Assembly (NCBI GenBank): GCA_964651495.1
Contig: CAZYWP010000022.1
Span: 1 to 29,978 of the forward strand
Length of the DNA stretch: 29,978 nucleotides
Direction of reading: 5' to 3'
Origin: CAZNVB01 sp964651495
Lineage (GTDB): Bacteria; Acidobacteriota; Aminicenantia; Aminicenantales; UBA8522
A program made the position numbers and the translations under genes. Shown one piece after another: positions 15,871-23,848 of this stretch. The notes under the pieces were generated by a model. That model saw only the letters and a list, made by a program, of their open reading frames with translations. It had not been told where the DNA came from and made no database searches. Each line of letters begins with the position of its first letter. Positions within the stretch are counted from its first letter, which is position 1.

Positions 15871-17101
15871 TTAATTGAAGCCTTTGAGCTCAGGCCAGAC
15901 TTCGCTCATCGGGCGCTTCAGCCCCCGGCAGAGAAAGATGGGCAGGTGATCCTCGTAGGGCATGCAATACCGGCAGGTGTGCGTCCCGGCCCGGGCCACT
16001 TCGGCGAAATCATGCTGCAGGTCCTCGGGATTTCGACCGAGCACGATGACCGTCTGGAAACCGGCGTCCCCGTATCCCCAGATCCAGTAGGAGTTGTGGG
16101 CGCAAATGACCCTCGGCAGAGGATAGGCCCGGCCGAAGAATTCCAGCGCCCCGGCCTCCCCGTAGTTGCCGGCAAGAACGACCGTCTGCGTTCTTTCGGC
16201 TTCAGGTATGCTCAGGAAGACGCGGGAGACGTTTCTCGCCAGGTCCTCCCAGCCGAACATGTCGGCGTAGAATTGGGGCAGCTCGGAGAGTTCCTTGTCT
16301 TCTGAAGAGGTGGGCTTCAGACCCAAGAGATCGGCATACCGAACATAGGCCTCCACAGGCAAAAGCGGACGGGCCAGCGGGGCCAGAACGAGGCCGCTGC
16401 CGACCAGGGCCACTGCCGCTGAAGCCAGGAGCCAGGAGCGGCGGCTGGCGCGGGTGATTTTTTCTATGACCACCGCTCCGGCCGCGAAGAGCGCCGGGAA
16501 CGCGGGAGCGGCATACTCGGACTTGCTGCTCCCCTGGATAAAGGGAATGGCGAAGGCGGTCAGAAAAATAATGCCCAGGGCCATCGACTTTCTTCCTTCC
16601 CGGCTGAGAAAATAGTAATAGAGCCCGGATAGCCAGATGACGATCGAGAGGGGATTCAGGATCAGGAAAAGCGTCAAGACGTAATCCCAGCGCGTCAGGC
16701 CGGAATACTTCGTGGCCAGGGCGTTGCGGATGAACTCGAGGTGGGCGAAGTCATGTCCGATATTCCAGGCGATGTAAGGAGAGAAAATAAGCAGGGCGAT
16801 GAGTCCCGCCAAATATGGCCAGATGGTGGCCAGGTGTTTTCTCAACGGCGTCAGGAGAAGGGCAAGGATTAAACCCGCGCCGAACCAGAGAAAATCGATC
16901 TTGTTCAGCAGCCCCAGCCCCGTGACAATCCCCAGGAATATCCAGGCCCGCGGATGGGGCCGGTCGAGGATGCGGATAATCAGGTAAACGGCGCCCGCCC
17001 AAAGCAGATAGCAGAAGCTGTTCATGGAGTAGATCGACCCGAAGACCAGAAAAACCGGCGCCAGGGAAAGAGCAGCCGCCGAAAGAAACACCGCGGCCCG
17101 C
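15871..17101 (-). CDS. GT-C (PMT_2/ArnT-like) membrane glycosyltransferase, 5' end lost in assembly gap
   Basis: About 410 C-terminal residues of a polytopic glycosyltransferase. Helices with SMNSFCYLLWAGAVYLIIRI, a GIVTGLGLLNKIDFLWFG loop and GSSKSEYAAPAFPALFAAGA are typical of the dolichyl-phosphate-mannose-mannosyltransferase-like PMT_2 family. The catalytic acidic pair in the first loop would be in the missing part. The last 150 residues are a soluble periplasmic domain with a C-x-x-C (HTCRYCMPYED). The frame appears to run through the Ns into truD, but that is an artefact of the gap: the two genes are unrelated. The substrate is unknown. Confidence 0.82.
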
Positions 17102-17201
17102 NNNNNNNNNNNNNNNNNNNNNNNNNNNNNNNNNNNNNNNNNNNNNNNNNNNNNNNNNNNNNNNNNNNNNNNNNNNNNNNNNNNNNNNNNNNNNNNNNNN
17201 N
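17102..17201. other. Assembly gap (100 N)
   Basis: Exactly 100 N, the conventional placeholder for a scaffold join of unknown true length. It hides the 3' end of truD and the 5' end of the GT-C glycosyltransferase, and possibly other genes. Confidence 0.99.
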
Positions 17202-18342
17202 TGAGCCTCTTGATGAGCATCGTTCCATAGGCTCCGCGGGGAAGGCTGAAGGACAGAGTCAGTTTTTTCTTTCCTGGATGGAGCTCGTCCTTTCCGCTTC
17301 TGCCGACCCGGAGGTTGTCCGGGATGATGACCGCCCGGCGGAGGACCGACCGAAAATAGGACTTGTGCAGAGCCTTGGTCCGGAATGATGCCGTCCGCAG
17401 ACCTCTTTCCTCGAGAATTTGTTCGTAGATCGAGCGGGTGAATTCGTCGGGCCAATGCACTTTAACCGCGCCCGTCGGGATTTCGAGGTCAAGAAGATAG
17501 CGCCGCGGCCCCTCCTGGATTTTCCCCCAGAAGAGATATTCCCCCTCTTTTCCCTTGACCTTTTCAACCTGATTCACCTTCTGCCTGATGAGGCGGCGAA
17601 GGACCTCGTTCCAGAGGTGGGATTGAAAGGCCGCGTACTGCATCGAGATTTCCTCCGCTGGAATGAGCTGCAGCGCTTCGACCGAATTCTTGGGGTGTTC
17701 GATCAGATGGCAGAAGATCCTTTTTTCGAGCGGGTTTTCCGCCATTTCCAGGCAAGTCGGCCATACCTTCCAGCTCTGGAAAAGCGCGTTTTTTCGTTCC
17801 CTTTCCTTCTTTCCGTCATCGTCCCTGGCGCTGGTCAGATAAATCTGCAGTGCTCCGTTCCAGTGCCGCCGGAGGATTTTTTCGGCAAAAAATCCCCGCT
17901 CCGGGTCGTAGCTTCGGAATCTCTGGTCATCGAAAAAATTGGGAAACCCGGCCTCGCGGACTGGCTGGAGGTTTTGGCTGATCGATTCCACGCCGTCCTG
18001 GTTTCTGACCGTGACCGTGAAGTCATTGCCTTTGATCAGGTCAGGACCCATTGGCCGGTCCATAAATCCCAAGGACGTCAGGACGAAATTCCTACCTTCC
18101 CGGCTATAATCCTCCGGGTTCCGGATGGCGATGAACTGCTCGGTCAAACCGTGCTTGTCCTTTTTTCCCCCGTAGGAGAAAAGGCTCAGGGGCAAGGCCA
18201 GCGACCGCGACAAAAAATGGAGAAGGTCGAGCGTGTTCCAACCGCTTTTCTTAAGGCGGTAGACGCGGTGCGCACCGTGCTTCCGGAGGGGCAGGTCGGC
18301 TTTCTCTTTGACCACAAAATCTTCCGGGACCGCTTTGATCAT
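17202..18342 (-). CDS. truD: tRNA pseudouridine(13) synthase TruD, last few codons in the gap
   Basis: About 380 residues of TruD, which makes pseudouridine at position 13 of tRNA-Glu. IKAVPEDFVVKE opens the protein. SYGGKKDKHGLTEQF (56-70) contains the catalytic Asp62. NFFDDQRF (about 135-142) and YAAFQSHLWNEVLRRL (about 236-251) are conserved TruD blocks. The visible C-terminus FSLPRGAYGTMLIKRL is where TruD proteins normally end, so only a few codons are missing. The ATG at 18342 has no ribosome site. Instead a TATAAT box ends 6 nt before it, which points to a leaderless mRNA. Confidence 0.93.
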
Positions 18343-18348
18343 GAGCGA

Positions 18349-18357
18349 ATTATAGCA
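18349..18357 (-). promoter_or_regulatory. Extended -10 promoter of truD, predicted leaderless start
   Basis: On the minus strand TGC then TATAAT (18357-18349) is an extended -10 box with a perfect hexamer. The hexamer ends 6 nt before the A of the truD ATG, the distance normally expected for transcription to start on that A. No clear -35 and no Shine-Dalgarno sequence are present. Confidence 0.5.
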
Positions 18358-18381
18358 TGCGGGGAGACGGGTGGCACCTTA

Positions 18382-18495
18382 AGAAACGTCCCCCCGCCGC
18401 TAAGAGAAGGGGCGGGGGGCGAGGTTCGGGGCCCCCGAGCCTCGCCGGGGGTGAACCGCGACAGGACCCGCACCCATCATAGAAGGGGCAACCTA
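18382..18495 (+). repeat. Dispersed hairpin-rich element, copy 2 (short form)
   Basis: It contains the 44-base core at 18436-18479, which differs from copies 1 and 3 at only one or two positions. Upstream of the core, from about 18402, it carries AGAGAAGGGG and GGTTCGGGG blocks. These match the left interior of copy 3, so copy 2 looks like an internally deleted form. GAGGTTCGGG (18421-18430) pairs with CCCGAGCCTC at the start of the core (one G-T pair) in a 10-bp stem. It lies between the divergent truD and pyrE genes. The left boundary is uncertain, and the terminal inverted repeats seen in copy 1 are not preserved. Confidence 0.75.
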
Positions 18496-18502
18496 AATAC
18501 CT

Positions 18503-18531
18503 TTGAGATTTTCCGGGGCGGAGTGTAATAT
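18503..18531 (+). promoter_or_regulatory. Candidate sigma-70-like promoter of pyrE
   Basis: TTGAGA (18503-18508) and TAATAT (18526-18531) have a 17-bp spacer. Transcription would start near 18538, about 39 nt upstream of the pyrE ATG. The -35 box is 23 bp from the end of the 44-base repeat core. Confidence 0.48.
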
Positions 18532-18576
18532 GAAACAGCGTCAAATCGGAGATTTATCTGACCTGAGGAGGATGGC

Positions 18577-19176
18577 ATGGCTCAGGATACCAAGGAGAGG
18601 GTTCTCCAGCTCTTCAAGGAAGGGGATGCGCTTCTGCAGGGGCATTTCAAGCTGACCTCCGGGAAGCACTCGGAGTGGTATTTTGAAAAGATCCGACTGA
18701 TCGAGAACCCCCGAGCGCTGGAAAGGATCATCGACCTGCTGGTGGAGAAGATCCGCAAGGAGAATACGGATTTCAATCATGTGGTCTCACCTGCTTACGG
18801 CGCCATCGCCATTGGCTTTCTGGCCGCCCTTAAAATGGGGAAGAAATTCGCCTTCACCCAGCGGGTGGAAGAAAAAATGGCCTTCCGGCCCGGCTGGACC
18901 GGCCTGGAGCCCGGCGGGCGCGCCCTGATTGTGGAGGACATTCTCACCACAGGGGGCTCGATTCAGGAAGTGGTGGAAAGCCTCAAGCAGAGGTCGATCA
19001 CCGTCGCCGGGATCTACGTGCTGGTGGACCGGACGGCCGGCGCGGTCTTGATCGAGGGACGGCCGGTCGGAAGCCTCCTGGCCCTGAAAATCGAAGCCTT
19101 CGAGCCGGAGGTCTGCCCGTTTTGTAAAGCGGGAGTCCCGCTCGTCAAACCCGGCGCCTCCGATAAAAAATCATAG
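18577..19176 (+). CDS. pyrE: Orotate phosphoribosyltransferase
   Basis: A 199-residue enzyme of pyrimidine synthesis that joins orotate to PRPP to give orotidine 5'-phosphate. HFKLTSGKHSEWYFEK (about 23-38) is the typical N-terminal orotate-binding segment. SPAYGAIAIG (71-80) follows, and ALIVEDILTTGGS (116-128) is the PRPP-binding signature. The C-terminus has CPFCKAG, common in the archaeal/anaerobe-type short PyrE. A GAGGAGG ribosome site lies 5 nt before the ATG. It is transcribed alone from the candidate promoter at 18503-18531, divergent from truD. Confidence 0.95.
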   Translation: MAQDTKERVLQLFKEGDALLQGHFKLTSGKHSEWYFEKIRLIENPRALERIIDLLVEKIRKENTDFNHVVSPAYGAIAIGFLAALKMGKKFAFTQRVEEKMAFRPGWTGLEPGGRALIVEDILTTGGSIQEVVESLKQRSITVAGIYVLVDRTAGAVLIEGRPVGSLLALKIEAFEPEVCPFCKAGVPLVKPGASDKKS

Positions 19177-19184
19177 CGACACGA

Positions 19185-19310
19185 CCCCCGATTCTAAGTT
19201 CTTGGTCAGATTTCTGTTTTAAAGAGGGGGCCCCTTTCAGGGTCAGATGAAAACCGGGTCAGGAGCGGGGTTTTCTGGATTCACGACTTTGGCATAGTAA
19301 AACCGTCACT
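19185..19310. other. Intergenic region with repeated GGTCAGA-type motifs (possible REP relic)
   Basis: It lies between the convergent pyrE and M55 genes. TTGGTCAGATTT, GGGTCAGATGAAAA and GGGTCAGGAGCGGGG recur within about 75 bases, alongside GGGGCCCC. Such GGGGTCAG motifs are common in REP-like palindromes linked to small transposases, but no transposase and no good terminator hairpin with a T tract were found here. Confidence 0.3.
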
Positions 19311-19320
19311 GGATCACCCA

Positions 19321-20214
19321 TTAAGAGGAGGCCAGGGTGATCAGAGCGCGCATCCACTTGAACCCCTCGATGAAATCGTCGGCCGAGAAGGCGACGGAAC
19401 GGGCTCCCGTCCTCTTGACCCGGGGAACGAGCGCCGGCATTTCCGCCTGGCCGCTGTTATGGAACTCGATCTCGAACTGGAATGGCGCGCTCAGTCGGAA
19501 AGGCGCGATCTTCTCCTTTTTCAGAAGCGCCTCTTTGGCGCCCGCCCTCAGCCGGCTCCTGGCCTCGTCCCGGGGCAAGAGCTTGGCCGCATAGCGGCCC
19601 ATCGCTTCCTTGACAGACACCGTGACGATCTCATCACCCAGAATGGATTTTGCCTGGCTGCAGGTTTCCGAGTCGCCGCTGAGCATGATCACCGGGACTT
19701 TGTAATAACCGGCGATGGCGGCGTTGATCCCGAGCTCGGGATGTTCCTGACCGTTGATTTTAATCGCTCGAATGGTGCTGCCGGAGATCGTATGGTCGAG
19801 TGTGGCCGAAACCGTCCCGGCCCTGGCGTGGTAGCCGATGAAAATACAGGCACTAAAAGAGGCATCGATTCCCTGCATCATCGAAAGGGGCTTGGGCGAG
19901 CCGCTGATCAGGGACGCTTGGGGGTGAAGATCGCCGGCCAGGATATTCCTCATGCTGCCGTGGGAATCGTTGACTTCGATTTCCCAAGCCCCCGCGTCGA
20001 AGAGACCTTCGATGACGGCGTTGACATCCTCGGCCATCCATTTTCTGGCGGCGCCATAATCCTGACCTGTTGAGGATGTCTGATCGCCATGAACCACACC
20101 CCAGATCCCTTCCATATCGACCGAGATAAACACCTTAGGGCCTTTTTTTTCGGTGGCTTGGAGCGGTGCCAGAAGCCCTGCAACCATTAGCACAAGTATC
20201 GTTTTCTTCAGCAC
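19321..20214 (-). CDS. Exported M55 family D-aminopeptidase (DppA-like)
   Basis: A 297-residue peptidase with a signal peptide (MLKKTILVLMVAGLLAPLQA). FISVDMEGIWGVVHG (29-43) supplies the D and E zinc ligands. EVNDSHGSMRNIL (about 80-92) and IGYHARAGTVSATLDHT (about 127-143) supply histidines. HPELGINAAIAGYYKVPVIMLSGD (about 158-181) completes the DppA-type active site. The family cleaves D-amino acids such as D-Ala from short peptides in a self-compartmentalising decamer. The signal peptide puts it in the periplasm, unlike the cytosolic Bacillus DppA. It starts 34 nt after the upstream fucosidase stop and shares its transcript, so peptide and glycan scavenging are coupled here. Confidence 0.9.
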   Translation of the reverse strand: MLKKTILVLMVAGLLAPLQATEKKGPKVFISVDMEGIWGVVHGDQTSSTGQDYGAARKWMAEDVNAVIEGLFDAGAWEIEVNDSHGSMRNILAGDLHPQASLISGSPKPLSMMQGIDASFSACIFIGYHARAGTVSATLDHTISGSTIRAIKINGQEHPELGINAAIAGYYKVPVIMLSGDSETCSQAKSILGDEIVTVSVKEAMGRYAAKLLPRDEARSRLRAGAKEALLKKEKIAPFRLSAPFQFEIEFHNSGQAEMPALVPRVKRTGARSVAFSADDFIEGFKWMRALITLASS

Positions 20215-20247
20215 AGCCTTCTCCTTATTTTGGCGCTGGACCGGTTT

Positions 20248-21630
20248 TTATTTCAGAATTAGCTCGATGACCGGGACCGTGACATCAGGCTGCCGGACCG
20301 GCAGGCGGAGGATCAGGTTGGCGGCTGCGGCACCTTTTCTTTCTCCCGGGAGATATCCGATTTCCGCCGACCGGCTCTCTTCGATAAACTTGATCTCGGA
20401 GGCGTCGTTGAGGAGCTGGGCGTAGGCGATGCGCCCGCCATAGCCTTCGAGATGGATCGCGCCCATCGGCCATTCAAGAACGTGGAGGTAAAGCCGTTTG
20501 GTTTGCGGATTATAGGTCAGCAGGCAGTTCTGCGGAAGCAGGAAATCATCGGGCGCAGCGGTGCATCCATAAATCGCCGGGCTGTGCTCTTTCATCCAGC
20601 GGCCGATTCCCTCGAGTCTCTCTTTGGCCCGGTCGTCGAACGTGCCGCGGGCTGTCGGCCCGACGTTCAGAAGGAGATTTCCGCCCTTGCTGACGGTTTC
20701 AATCAGCATCACCACGAGCTGCCTGACGCTCTTCCAGGTCGCTTCCTCGCGGTGATAACCCCACGATCCCGAGAACGTCTGACAAGTTTCCCAGGGCACG
20801 CGTTTTCCGTTCATGGCGACCCACTCCCGGGGCATAAACTGCTCCGGCGTCCTGTAATCCCAGCCTCCTGGTATATCGAGCAGGTCGAGCCGATCGTTGA
20901 GGACGATGTTGGGCTGAAGCTCCCGGATCAACTTGAGAAGCTTCTCCGACTGCCAGTCATTCCGGCCTTTGCCGTTTTCTTCCGGAAAGGAGAAATCCAT
21001 GAACAGACAGTCGATCCGGCCGTACTCAGTCAGAATCTCGCGAACCTGGTTGTGCAGATATTCGGCGTACTTGCGCACGTCGCGGTTTTTGGCCTTCTCC
21101 CGGAACTGTGTGTTATTGAACATCGGATGGTGGCGGTCGACGGGATAGTCCGGATGATGCCAGTCGAGGAGCGAGTGATAAAACCCGACGCCCAGCCCTT
21201 CGGCCCGGAAAGCCTCGACCATGGGCTTAATCAAATCCTTGCCGTAGGGCGTCTTGGTGGCTTTGAAGTCGGTGTATTTCGAATCCCAGAGGCAGAATCC
21301 CTCGTGATGTTTGGTCGTGACGACGAAATATTTCATCCCGGCGGCCTTGGCCAGGCGGGCCCATTCCCTGGGGTCGTAGAGGTCGGGGTTGAAATGCTCG
21401 AAATATTTTTGATAGTCCTCTTCGCTAACGGCCTCGTGCTGCTTGACCCATTCGTGGCGGGCGGGGAGGGCGTAAAGGCCCCAGTGGATGAACATCCCAA
21501 AGCGGGATTCGGTCCACCACTTCATCCGGGCTTCACGTTGGGCTTCGGTTTCCTGGCCGCTGGAGGCCAGGGCGGGAATGGCCAGTACGGAAATGGATAA
21601 AACAAATAAGCCGGCTGTGATTATCTTCAT
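20248..21630 (-). CDS. Exported GH29 alpha-L-fucosidase
   Basis: A 460-residue glycoside hydrolase of family 29 with a signal peptide (about residues 1-23). RFGMFIHWGLYALPARHEW (43-61) and VVTTKHHEGFCLWDS (103-117) are the substrate-binding blocks. IDCLFMDFSF (207-216) carries the predicted nucleophile Asp212, and GGNLLLNVGPTARG marks the end of the barrel. A small beta domain follows. The enzyme would release alpha-L-fucose from glycans in the periplasm. AAAGGAG lies 9 nt before the ATG, and a near-consensus promoter is placed at 21684-21712. M55 peptidase follows in the same transcript. Confidence 0.92.
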   Translation of the reverse strand: MKIITAGLFVLSISVLAIPALASSGQETEAQREARMKWWTESRFGMFIHWGLYALPARHEWVKQHEAVSEEDYQKYFEHFNPDLYDPREWARLAKAAGMKYFVVTTKHHEGFCLWDSKYTDFKATKTPYGKDLIKPMVEAFRAEGLGVGFYHSLLDWHHPDYPVDRHHPMFNNTQFREKAKNRDVRKYAEYLHNQVREILTEYGRIDCLFMDFSFPEENGKGRNDWQSEKLLKLIRELQPNIVLNDRLDLLDIPGGWDYRTPEQFMPREWVAMNGKRVPWETCQTFSGSWGYHREEATWKSVRQLVVMLIETVSKGGNLLLNVGPTARGTFDDRAKERLEGIGRWMKEHSPAIYGCTAAPDDFLLPQNCLLTYNPQTKRLYLHVLEWPMGAIHLEGYGGRIAYAQLLNDASEIKFIEESRSAEIGYLPGERKGAAAANLILRLPVRQPDVTVPVIELILK

Positions 21631-21683
21631 TGAAATGACTCCTTTGCCAATGTTCGTGTCGTGCTCGGCACACTCAAGAGTGG

Positions 21684-21712
21684 CTTATAGCACAGGCCTC
21701 TTCAGGTGTCAA
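21684..21712 (-). promoter_or_regulatory. Strong sigma-70-like promoter of the GH29 fucosidase / M55 unit
   Basis: On the minus strand TTGACA (21712-21707, perfect) and TATAAG (21689-21684, 5 of 6) are separated by exactly 17 bp. Transcription should start near 21677, about 47 nt upstream of the ATG. The -35 box is 35 bp from the 44-base core of repeat copy 3, in the same relation as at copies 1 and 2. Confidence 0.6.
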
Positions 21713-21728
21713 AAATTCGCGGGCTGAA

Positions 21729-22106
21729 GATTGCATCTCTACTTCTTTGATGGGGGCGGGCCCTGTCGCGGTTCACCCCCGGCGAGGCTCGGGGTTGGGG
21801 TCGTCAGCCCGCTGATTCTCCCCAGCGAGGAGAATCAGCTCCGAACTCATCCTTCGCTCTTCTCTCCTCCGGAGAGAAACCCTGCCCGCTCAGTCTTCGA
21901 CGGGCTTCCTCCGACCATGCCAGAGACGCTCACCTGTTTAGGGCCCTTCCTAATTGGCTAGGAGGGGTAGGGGTAGTTAATATCACTAAGAATGGATCCG
22001 AAGAGCGTCTCTGGGGCCCTCGCCTCTTCCCCCCTGAAGGCCCCCGAACCACGCCACCCTCCCCTTCTATTAGCCTAGGACTATCACGGAATTGGAAATG
22101 CTTCCG
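21729..22106 (-). repeat. Dispersed hairpin-rich element, copy 3 (about 378 bp, long form)
   Basis: Read on the minus strand, it begins CGGAAGCATTTCCAATTCCG (22106-22087) and ends TAGAGATGCAATC (to 21729), the same ends as copy 1. The 44-base core lies at 21791-21748. The interior holds a perfect 11-bp hairpin (GCTGATTCTCC / GGAGAATCAGC, 21811-21839) and an 8-bp hairpin (TTCTCTCC / GGAGAGAA, 21860-21878). It also holds a 12-bp perfect inverted repeat (CCAGAGACGCTC 21920-21931 and its complement 22003-22014) that encloses 71 bases. No convincing coding frame is present. It fills most of the gene-free stretch 21631-22146. Confidence 0.82.
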
Positions 22107-22146
22107 CGGCTCAACTTGGGTTGGGAGCCAATGAAGAACGGCCGGG

Positions 22147-23808
22147 CTATTCCGTCGCGGGCATCTTGAACAGGTCGAAAGAGGAGAGGGAGGGGCTGCT
22201 GCGGGATTTGGCGACGACGAGACGGACCTTTCGAGCCGTGACTTCGGGAAAACGCAGCAGGCGCTTATAGCCGATGGTCGTCCCTTTGGCGAAAGCGCGC
22301 CACTCCCTGCCGTCCCACGCTTCGAGCGCGAACTCCTCGACCCTATGACCCGCTCGAATGTACTCCTGGAGCATGGCCACGTTGAACGTCTGTTCCTGCC
22401 GGAGCTCCAATTCCAGTTTCGCTTGTTCAATTCCTTCGTCCGTAGTCCAGAATGTCGCATTGTCCCCATCGACTAGAAAGGCCGCACGACAGCCTTTTCT
22501 CTCGCTGCTGGCCTTGATTTTCGCGCCGGAGGCGAAATCCGTCTTGAACGTCTCGTCCAGGATCCGGCGCATTCCCATCAGGCTTTTAACGTCGCTGTCG
22601 TGGACCCGGCCGCGCCGGTCCGGCGGGATATTGAGGAGAAGAACACCGTTCCGTCCAACCGAGCTGAAATAGATATCGACCAGCTTCTCCGGTGTTTTGA
22701 CCTCGGCGTCCTGGCCGGCGTGGTAGAACCAGCCGGGCCGGATGGAGACATCGGTCTCTGCCGGGTACCAGGCGAGTGCTCTAGCCGACTCGAGCTTTTT
22801 GCGGCTCCCCAGGTCGTCGGCGGTCATGTCGCCGGGGATGAACAGCTCATCAAGAGAAGGGAGTTCCCCGCTTCCCTTAGTCACGCCGACTGTCTCGCTG
22901 ACCTGCATAGGGACGACGCTCCACTCGGTCTCCCGGCCGTAGCCCGATTCCGTCCCCACCCAGCGGACATCGGGCCCCATGCCGAAGATGACGGTTTTCG
23001 GCTGAAGCTCGCGCACGACGCGATAGTAGGACGGCCAATTATACACCTGCCGCTTTCCGTTCGGCCCCTCTCCGCAGGCGCCGTCAAACCAGACCTCGGT
23101 GACCTCGCCGTAGCCGGTCAGGAGTTCGCCGAGCTGGCGGCGGAAGAATTCGTTGTAGACCGGGGAGTCGCCGTAGGTCGGCTCGTGCCTGTCCCAGGGT
23201 GAGAGATAGACGCCAAACTTGAGCCCGGCCTCGCGGCAAGCCTCAGCCACATCCCTGACGACGTCCCCACGGCCGTCACGCCAGGGACTTCGCTTAACGC
23301 TGTGCTCAGTCAGTTTGCTCGGCCAGAGACAGAAGCCGTCGTGATGCTTGGCCGTGACGATAATCATCTTCATCCCGGCTTCCTTGACTACCCGGGCCCA
23401 CTGGCCGGCGTCGAAATCGACCGGGTTGAAAAGGGCGGGGTCTTCCGTGCCTTCTCCCCATTCCCGGTCGGTGAACGTGTTCATTCCGAAATGGGCGAAG
23501 GCGATGAACTCCAGCCCCTGCCAGGCGAGCTGGTTCGGCGTCGGCACGATGTTCGCCGCCTTCAGGACGATTCCTGCGGCGGATTCCCCCGGAACGATCA
23601 GGGCATAGTTGTGCTTCTCCGGGAAGGCGGGCTCCTCCCGGCCTTTGGGACCCCGGCCACAAGCGGGAGAAAATATGAGCGCGGAAAGCCAGCCCAGGCC
23701 AATCAGCGTTATTAAAAAGAAGCTTGGAATCCGGAGCACTGGGGGGGAGCCCTTGGCGGACCAATGCATTCTGGAGACAGGCGATAAACCGGCTTTTCTC
23801 TTCGACAT
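22147..23808 (-). CDS. Second GH29 alpha-L-fucosidase with C-terminal carbohydrate-binding-like domain
   Basis: A 553-residue exported enzyme. A long N-terminal hydrophobic segment (about 27-49) ends in FSPAC (Cys50), a weak lipobox; an internal ATG (residue 14) would place that cysteine at 37. AHFGMNTFTDREWG (105-118), VTAKHHDGFCLWPSK (151-165) and EVWFDGACGEG (238-248, nucleophile Asp242) define the GH29 barrel, closer to the GH29B subgroup. VGRNGVLLLNIPPDRRG ends it. Residues about 420-553 form a beta-sandwich resembling F5/8 type C domains (FLVDGDNATFWTT, then FEVT-like strands). It probably acts on alpha-1,3/4-fucosylated glycans. The gene follows GH38 by 40 nt with an AAGG ribosome site. 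Confidence 0.88.
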   Translation of the reverse strand: MSKRKAGLSPVSRMHWSAKGSPPVLRIPSFFLITLIGLGWLSALIFSPACGRGPKGREEPAFPEKHNYALIVPGESAAGIVLKAANIVPTPNQLAWQGLEFIAFAHFGMNTFTDREWGEGTEDPALFNPVDFDAGQWARVVKEAGMKMIIVTAKHHDGFCLWPSKLTEHSVKRSPWRDGRGDVVRDVAEACREAGLKFGVYLSPWDRHEPTYGDSPVYNEFFRRQLGELLTGYGEVTEVWFDGACGEGPNGKRQVYNWPSYYRVVRELQPKTVIFGMGPDVRWVGTESGYGRETEWSVVPMQVSETVGVTKGSGELPSLDELFIPGDMTADDLGSRKKLESARALAWYPAETDVSIRPGWFYHAGQDAEVKTPEKLVDIYFSSVGRNGVLLLNIPPDRRGRVHDSDVKSLMGMRRILDETFKTDFASGAKIKASSERKGCRAAFLVDGDNATFWTTDEGIEQAKLELELRQEQTFNVAMLQEYIRAGHRVEEFALEAWDGREWRAFAKGTTIGYKRLLRFPEVTARKVRLVVAKSRSSPSLSSFDLFKMPATE

Positions 23809-23848
23809 GCCTTATTCCATTCGCCCAGTTCCGGAGAAACTCGGCTCT

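Noticed and set aside
15871..18342. A single 823-residue protein spanning TruD and a membrane glycosyltransferase
   Set aside because: The frame is continuous only because the 100 N contain no stop. The left and right parts are unrelated complete-type proteins, and the TruD C-terminus is reached just before the gap.
19224..19242. GGGGCCCC palindrome as a pyrE/M55 terminator
   Set aside because: The fold has no room for a loop and no adjoining T tract on either strand.
20452..21600. 382-residue open frame on the plus strand
   Set aside because: It is antisense to the GH29 fucosidase, has no recognisable domain and is explained by high GC content.
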